Of a DNA stretch of 64,000 bases, positions 58,690 through 64,000 are shown one piece after another. Both the position numbers and the translations under genes were made by a program. The notes below the pieces were generated by a model. The model searched no databases, was not told the origin of the DNA, and worked only from the letters and a program-made list of their open reading frames with translations. Each line of letters opens with the position of its first letter. Position 1 is the stretch's first letter. The stretch comes from Aedes albopictus (lineage: Eukaryota > Arthropoda > Insecta > Diptera > Culicidae), in NCBI RefSeq assembly GCF_035046485.1, contig NC_085137.1, positions 10,990,252 to 11,054,251 of the forward strand, written 5' to 3'.

Positions 58690-61034
58690 GATCATTGGAA
58701 ATTTTTTTTGAAAGAATTCCCATAAAAGCCTTAAAACTATCGCTTGAGGAAACCCTCGAGTTATTCCTATGAGAATTCCTAAAAGAAATGTCTAGACAAT
58801 TTTTTGAAGAATTTTGCTGCAGGTATTTTCGGAGAACATTCGAACAATGGAATTTTTGAAAAGATCCTGGAATTTATTCAAAAAGAAATGTCTGGAGGAA
58901 TTTTGAAAGAAATTCCTTGAAAAAATCTTGGTGCACAGAAATTTTGGGAGAAATCCCTGGAAGAATTCCGAAAGAGTCTTTCCTGGGTGAATTCCTGAAG
59001 CATTCCCTGGAGAAATGTCCGAAAGCACTTTTAGCATGTAAGTTCTTTTATGTTTAAAGTAAGTCACAGTGACTTCTACGCAGCTAGAACCTGCGATACC
59101 ATTCTGGTGCCGTTCAGGACTCTTTTGTGGCATGTTCTTGCTTGCAAGAATCACTGGTGGAATTATTGTCTCGCTTATTGTAAGAATTGCTAATGGATTC
59201 CCTGAGTAAACTTCTGAAGAAACTGCTGGAGAGATTCCTGAAAGAATCCCCGGATAATTTCATGATTCCTGTATGCATCCACTTAAATTATCTTCCAATT
59301 CAGGTAATTCTGGAAACATTCTTGGGTCCCTGAAAAAGATAGTTGAAGATTTTTTTTTAATTTCTGAAGGAACTCCTTAATGAATATTTGAAGAGAAACT
59401 GAGATGAATTTCTGAAGAAATCGCTTCAGGTATTCCCGGAGCAATCCTTGGAGGAATTTCTGGAAGTATACCTGGAGAAATTCTAGGATAAATTCTTAAA
59501 GCAATCCCTGGAAGAATTCCTGGAGAAATCTCCGGAGGAATTCTGGGAGAAATTTTTAGAAAAATTTCTGAAAAAATCAAGAACGAAGCCCTAGAATAAT
59601 TTCAGAAGAAATCTCTTAAAGAATTCCTAGAAGAAATCTTTTGAAGAAATCCTTGGAGGAATTCTTAGAGAAATTTCTGAAGCAATTCCTGGAAAAATCT
59701 CTAGAGAGATTCCTGAAGGAGTCCCTGGAGGAACTTCTGAACAAATTTCTGGGGTAATCCCTGGAGGAATTTCTGGAGCAGTTCTTGGATGACACCAAGC
59801 AGAAATTCCTGAAGAATTTCCTGGAGAAATTCTTGGATAAATTCTAGGAGCAATCCCTGGAAGAATTCCTGCAGAAATCTCTAGAGGAATTCTGGGAGGA
59901 ATTCCTGGAGAAATTTCTGAAAAAATCCCTTGAGTAGTTCCAGGAGGATTTCCTGAAAGAATTCTTGGAGGAGTTTCTAGGGGGAGTCCCTGGAGGAATC
60001 TCTGGGAAAATCCCTGGAGAAATTCGTGGAGGAATATCTGGAGGAATGCTTGGAGGAATCTCTGAAAAAAAAATCTCTGAGGAAATCCCTAGAGGATTTC
60101 CTGGAGAAATTCCTGGACATAAGTTCTGAAAAATGGTCGCAAGCAATTCCTGGGAAATTTCTGGAGAAATTCTTGACGAAATTGCTGGAGTAATTCCTGG
60201 AGGAGTTCTTAGGGAAATTACTGGAAAAAATCCTGCAGGACTTTCCAGAGGTATTTCTGCGGGGATTGCTGGAGGCTTTCTAGGTTGAATCTCTAGAGAA
60301 ATTCTTCAAAGAATTACTGGATGAATGTCTGGAAGAATCTGTAGATTTCTATTTTTTCTATATTTCTGGAGAAATCCTCGAAGGAATTCCTGAAGGAATC
60401 CGCGAAAAAAAAAATGGTGGAGTGATCCCTGAAGCAATTCCTGGAGGAATCTATGGCAGAATTCCTTGAGGAATCTTTGGCAGAATTCCTTGAGGAATCT
60501 TTGGCAGAATTCCTGGAGGAATGCCTGGAGGAATCCCAAAAAAGTCCTGATGATATTTCTGGAGAGTTTCCTGGAACAATTTCTGCAGAAATCCTTGGAG
60601 GATTTCCTGGAGAAATTTCTGGAGCATTTCCAGAAGGAACTTTCGAAGGATTTCCTGGATCAAACCCTGGGAAAATTCCTGGAAAAAATCGGGGAGAAAT
60701 CTTTGGAGGAATCCCTGAAGCAATTCCTGAAGCAATCTCTGGAAATATTCCTGGAGAAATCCCTGAAAAATTCCTGAAGGTGTTCCCGAAAAATTTCTTG
60801 GAAGAATTTCTGCAGAAATTCCTAGAGGATTTCCTAGAGAAAATTGTGAGGGTTGTTCAGGAGCAATTCCTGGATCAATTCCCGGAGAAATTCCTGGAGG
60901 TCCTGGAGAAATTCCTGGATTAAATCCTGGAGGAAAGCCTGGAGCTACTCCTGTGGAAAATGCTGGAAGAATCCCTGAAGGAATTTCTGGAGGAACTCCA
61001 GGAATTTCTCCGGGAATTGATCCTAGAGGTATTC
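58690..61034. repeat. 12-bp repeat array, TGGAGGAATTCC orientation
   Basis: Well-preserved units from about 59380. An unrelated patch lies at about 59030-59160. An exact local tandem occurs at about 60450-60520 (GAGGAATCTTTGGCAGAATT repeated). Frames at 60451-61104 and 60453-60923 are opposite-strand shadows of the same repeat. Confidence 0.8.
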
Positions 61035-61038
61035 TTAA

Positions 61039-61132
61039 CCTTTCAGGACGCGCGCCATCAAGCGCGCTGTATACGACGAGCGAGGTTTTTCGGTAGTGTT
61101 GCACTTTTTACAACAGCGCGCGTGCTGAAGGG
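61039..61132. mobile_element. 94-bp TTAA-flanked MITE (piggyBac-like)
   Basis: TTAA at 61035-61038 and 61133-61136 encloses CCTTTCAGGACGCGCGC ... GCGCGCGTGCTGAAGGG, imperfect TIRs. TTAA duplication and CCY ends are the piggyBac pattern; assignment is inference. Confidence 0.7.
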
Positions 61133-61136
61133 TTAA

Positions 61137-62590
61137 AACGATTACTGGAAGAATTTCTGGAAGATTCTCTAGAGTACCTCTGGGAGAAATTTCTGAAACA
61201 ATCCCTTGAGAATTCCTGGAGGAATTTGTGGAAAAATCTTCGAAGGATTAACTGAAAAAATCCCTTGAAAATTCGTGGAAAAATTCCTGGAAAATCCCTG
61301 AAGAAGTTCCTGGAAGAAAAAAACCAGAAAGTATTTCTAGAGTAAATCCTAAACGAATTTTTGAAGAAATACGCGATGGATTTCCTGAGGAAATTCCTGG
61401 ATGAATTGCTGACAGAATTTATGAAAGAATTCCCAGATTAACTCCTGGTGAAATTCTTGGAGATATCCCTAAATAAATTCCTGGGATTGTTTCCGGAGGA
61501 ATTCTTTTCGAGGAGACCCTGGAGAAATTCCTGGATGAAATCCTGGAGGCATCCCTGAAGCAATCCCTGGAGGAAATATATATGGAGAAATAGCTGGAGG
61601 AATCTCTGAAAGAATTCCTGGAGAAATCTCTGCAAGACTCCAAGGACGAATCCCTGGAAGAATTCTTGGATTAATTCCTGGATAAATTCCTGGAAGAATG
61701 CCTAAAGGAATTCCTGGTGGACTTCTTGAAGGAAACCTTGAAGTAATTCCTGGAAAAATCTTTGGAAAAATGTCTTGAAGAACTCCTGAATGAGTTCTTG
61801 GAGTAATTCCTGGAAGAATATCTGGAAGAATACCTGCAGGAATCGCTGAAAGAATTCTTGGAGAAATCTTCACAAGAATCCAAGAAAGAGTGCCTGGAGG
61901 AATTCTTGGAGGAATTGCTGAAAATCCTGTAGGATTTTTTGGAGGGATGCCAACAGACTCTCTGCCTGTAGGAGGGAAACACCAGAGGAACTCTTGGAGA
62001 AATCTCTAGAGGAATTTCTGGCGGAGTATCTGAAGGGATTCCAGGGGGAATTTTTAGAGAAATCCCTGCAGGAATCCCTAGAGGAATTCCGGGAAGAATT
62101 TCTGGATGAATTCCTGATGAAATTTCTGGAGGTAGGGGAATGCTAGGAGTAATTTCCGAAATAATCGCAAATGGAATTCTTTGAGAAATGAAACTGAAGG
62201 AATCCTTAGAAGAGTTCGTGGAGGAATCCCTGTAGCAATTCCTGAAGGAATCCCGGGCGCAATTTCAAGAGGAATTCCTAAGGAAATATCTGAACAGTTC
62301 GTGGAGGAAGTGCTAAATAAATTCCTGGAGGAGTTTCTTAAAGAATACAAGAAAGAATTCTTGAATTTCGCCAGGATTTCACTCGGAAATTCCTTCTGGA
62401 GAAATACTAGGGGAATGCCTACAGGTATCCCCCCCCCCCCTCTCTTGCTACGCCCTTGATGAATCCTTAGAGATATTATTGATAGCAACCATGATGGACT
62501 TCCTGAACAAATATTTCGAGACATAGGTTGATAAAGCCTTTGCAAGAATCTTTTGAAGTAGGTACTCTGAAGTACTTTTGAAAACATCCT
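61137..62590. repeat. 12-bp repeat array, final block
   Basis: Same orientation as before the TTAA element. A C10 run (about 62430) is followed by CTCTCTTGCTACGCCCTTGA. Array character is lost near 62560. Confidence 0.75.
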
Positions 62591-62598
62591 CGGAGATA

Positions 62599-62654
62599 GA
62601 GACGAACCAGCCAAGGGCTGAAAGTCTCTTTAATAAAGACAAATCAATCAATCA
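62599..62654 (+). mobile_element. 56-bp TCAA-tailed retroelement end with 13-bp target duplication
   Basis: ATCCTCGGAGATA at 62586-62598 is repeated at 62655-62667. The insert is GAGACGAACCAGCCAAGGGC then TGAAAGTCTCTTTAATAAAG, ending (TCAA)n. It lies 180 bp from the WDR75 exon at 62849. Confidence 0.85.
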
Positions 62655-62848
62655 ATCCTCGGAGATAACACTGTAAGAATTCCTGAACTGCCCCCATTCG
62701 CACAACAGTCCCATGTGAATAGGAAAACCAGCAAACATGGGACTGTTATGCGAATAGGGACAGTGGAGGACAGTGCTTAGAAAAATACTGAATGACAGGT
62801 ATAATGCTGATTTTGTTAAAGATCGATCAAAAAACGTTCCGTACTCAC

Positions 62849-63875
62849 CGTGTACAGCAAACTCCTCGAGTAGGTCGAGAAGAACTGAATGCATCCGATC
62901 CTCCCGTTGAGGATCATCGTCTGCGTCCGGGGATTGACCCGAATCCCCACCGGGTACCGATCGCGCCCGGTAAAATCGTCGGAAATACGCGACAAACTTT
63001 GCACCACCGCCGTCTGCTTCTGCAGGGCGTTCAGTATCTGAATCCCGTTGTCCGCGGTGCAGAGGGCCACCTTGAGGTTTTCCGGGGCGACCGCTATCTG
63101 AACGATGGAATCCGACAGGCGCGGAAGGATATCCTTGGTGTCCTGTTTGCCAACGGTCCACTTAATTAGGACCCGTTCCAAGCCGCCGGAGTAGAAATGG
63201 TTCCCGGTGTGGGAGAAGACCACGCACTGGACCGGATTCGCGTGCCAGTGGTAGGTTTCCGGCACGGGTCTCTTCGTGCGGAGAAAGTTTTTGTAGAGGA
63301 CAACCCGTCCGATGGCGTCCCCGACGGCCACGATGTCCTCCGTCGGATGGCAAGTGACCACACGCGTTTGTACGTTGTTGCAGTGCTTCTTGGTGTTTAT
63401 CTGAAGCCTGGGTTTGATCGTGACCCAGTGCCACAGGTCATCCGTAATCATGGCAAAATAGTTCAACTTGTCCCCGCCGGGTGCGAGCAGAATCTGCGAC
63501 ATCGGTTTATCAAATTTCAACGGAAAGGTATCGATTACCTTCCACTTTGTGGGACAAAAGATCAGGGCCAGTGTCTTAATGGATTCCCCGGAAATCAGGA
63601 AAGTGGCCACGTCGTTCTCGTCATAAAGAATGCTAAAGTGGTTCACTCGGAACCGTGTGTTCATGAGGACTTCCCTTCGATCCGTCAGCACTCCCGACTC
63701 CAGCTTCCAACTGACAATGTGTCCCGCCCGGGTACATCCGTACAGATACTTCGGATTGCTCCGGTTGATTACGATTCCAGCGATGTCGTCCCGCGCTCCC
63801 TCATAATCCCGGACGCATTCGCCGGTTGTCACACTGAACGCCCGAACCGTTTGGTCCCAAACCAGGTAAATTGTG
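62849..63875 (-). CDS. WDR75: WDR75 homologue, exon carrying the first WD propeller
   Basis: The 1027-bp exon runs from acceptor TTTCAG (before 63875) to donor GTGAGT at 62848. It opens with one base completing an Asp codon, then 342 codons, ending in phase 0. WD features include TIYLVWDQTVRAFSV, the GH/WD-like block FSHTGNHFYSGGLERVLIKW, and TADNGIQILNAL. Together with the upstream piece this corresponds to the N-terminal propeller of WDR75. The exon at 44372-45674 continues it directly (LYT then LDITLRN). The intervening 17.2-kb intron is almost entirely repeats. Confidence 0.9.
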
Positions 63876-63937
63876 CTGAAACGAAACGGAACCCATCAAA
63901 ATCCAATCGATTCCGGATCACCGCCCCAAAAACTCAC

Positions 63938-64000
63938 TCCCCATCCGGCGAGAACAGCGGCGGATGACTGATCATACAGCCACCGGCGATGCGCCGAATG
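63938..64000 (-). CDS. WDR75: WDR75 homologue, N-terminal exon, cut by window edge
   Basis: The 63 bases visible encode IRRIAGGCMISHPPLFSPDG and end GA before donor GTGAGT. A 62-bp intron (63876-63937) follows. The GA joins the first base of the next exon to make Asp, giving SPDGD then TIYLVW, which is the expected first blade of the WDR75 N-terminus. The start codon lies beyond position 64000. Confidence 0.85.

Noticed and set aside
58792..59154. 120-codon frame with a non-repeat part (PERHQNGIAGSSCVEVTV)
   Set aside because: Half of it is 12-bp repeat and the other half may be a transposon scrap; not enough to name anything.
62652..63161. 169-codon minus-strand frame running past the WDR75 donor
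   Set aside because: Shadow frame of the exon that continues into the intron.
63197..63967. 256-codon plus-strand frame opposite the WDR75 exon
   Set aside because: Antisense shadow of GC-rich coding sequence crossing the intron boundary; no domain recognised.

Overview
The window looks like a nuclear segment from a culicine mosquito, most likely Aedes. The reasons are introns swollen to many kilobases by repeats, tRNA-headed SINEs resembling the Aedes Feilai type, many MITEs, an I/LOA-like LINE with RNase H, and spliceosomal gene structure with GT-AG introns. The species assignment is inference; nothing was searched.

Three host genes can be supported. (1) The WDR75/UTP17 homologue, a ribosome-biogenesis WD-repeat protein of the SSU processome, lies on the minus strand. 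Exon pieces at 63938-64000 (cut by the window edge), 62849-63875, 44372-45674, 22755-22915 and 22478-22678 join in frame. Two introns are tiny (62 and 76 bp) and two are giant (17.2 and 21.5 kb). The last exon was not found and probably lies left of position 1. (2) An intronless MATH-BTB (SPOP-like) gene at 30407-31426 (+) sits inside the 21.5-kb WDR75 intron. (3) A small secreted-protein gene on the plus strand has a TATA box at 1012, a signal-peptide exon at 1314-1433 and a 3' exon at 10632-10760. It may also have a micro-exon near 9275. I do not recognise its product.

The rest is repetitive. About 25 kb consists of a degenerate 12-bp repeat, consensus GGAATTCCTCCA, whose six reading frames are all free of stop codons. 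This produces most of the long open frames in the window (peptide repeats such as GIPP, EFLQ, NSSR, EEFL) and they should not be read as genes. Into and around these arrays are inserted a ~2.4-kb TIR element (15768-18198), MITEs with clear target duplications (4145-4520, 12278-13127, 27056-27234, 27557-28152, 31704-32337, 51291-51657, 58268-58465, 61039-61132 and others), SINEs (5923-6178, ~16080-16328, 40997-41275), short LINE or SINE tails, a copia fragment (56850-57175) and a probable LTR region (~34.1-36.0 kb).

Layout: 1-11.3 kb small secreted gene with a repeat-filled intron; 11.3-22.4 kb MITEs and 12-bp arrays; 22.4-22.9 kb two WDR75 exons; 23.0-29.7 kb a complex repeat block split by a dead 5.2-kb LINE flanked by ~398-bp direct repeats; 30-31.6 kb MATH-BTB gene; 31.7-36.6 kb MITEs and LTR-like sequence; 36.6-43.9 kb GATGA-rich and 12-bp arrays containing a 2.4-kb segmental duplication; 44.4-45.7 kb the largest WDR75 exon; 45.7-48.3 kb a ~300-bp tandem repeat and an inverted homologue of the 23-29.7 kb block; 48.5-62.6 kb 12-bp arrays with insertions; 62.8-64 kb the WDR75 N-terminal exons.
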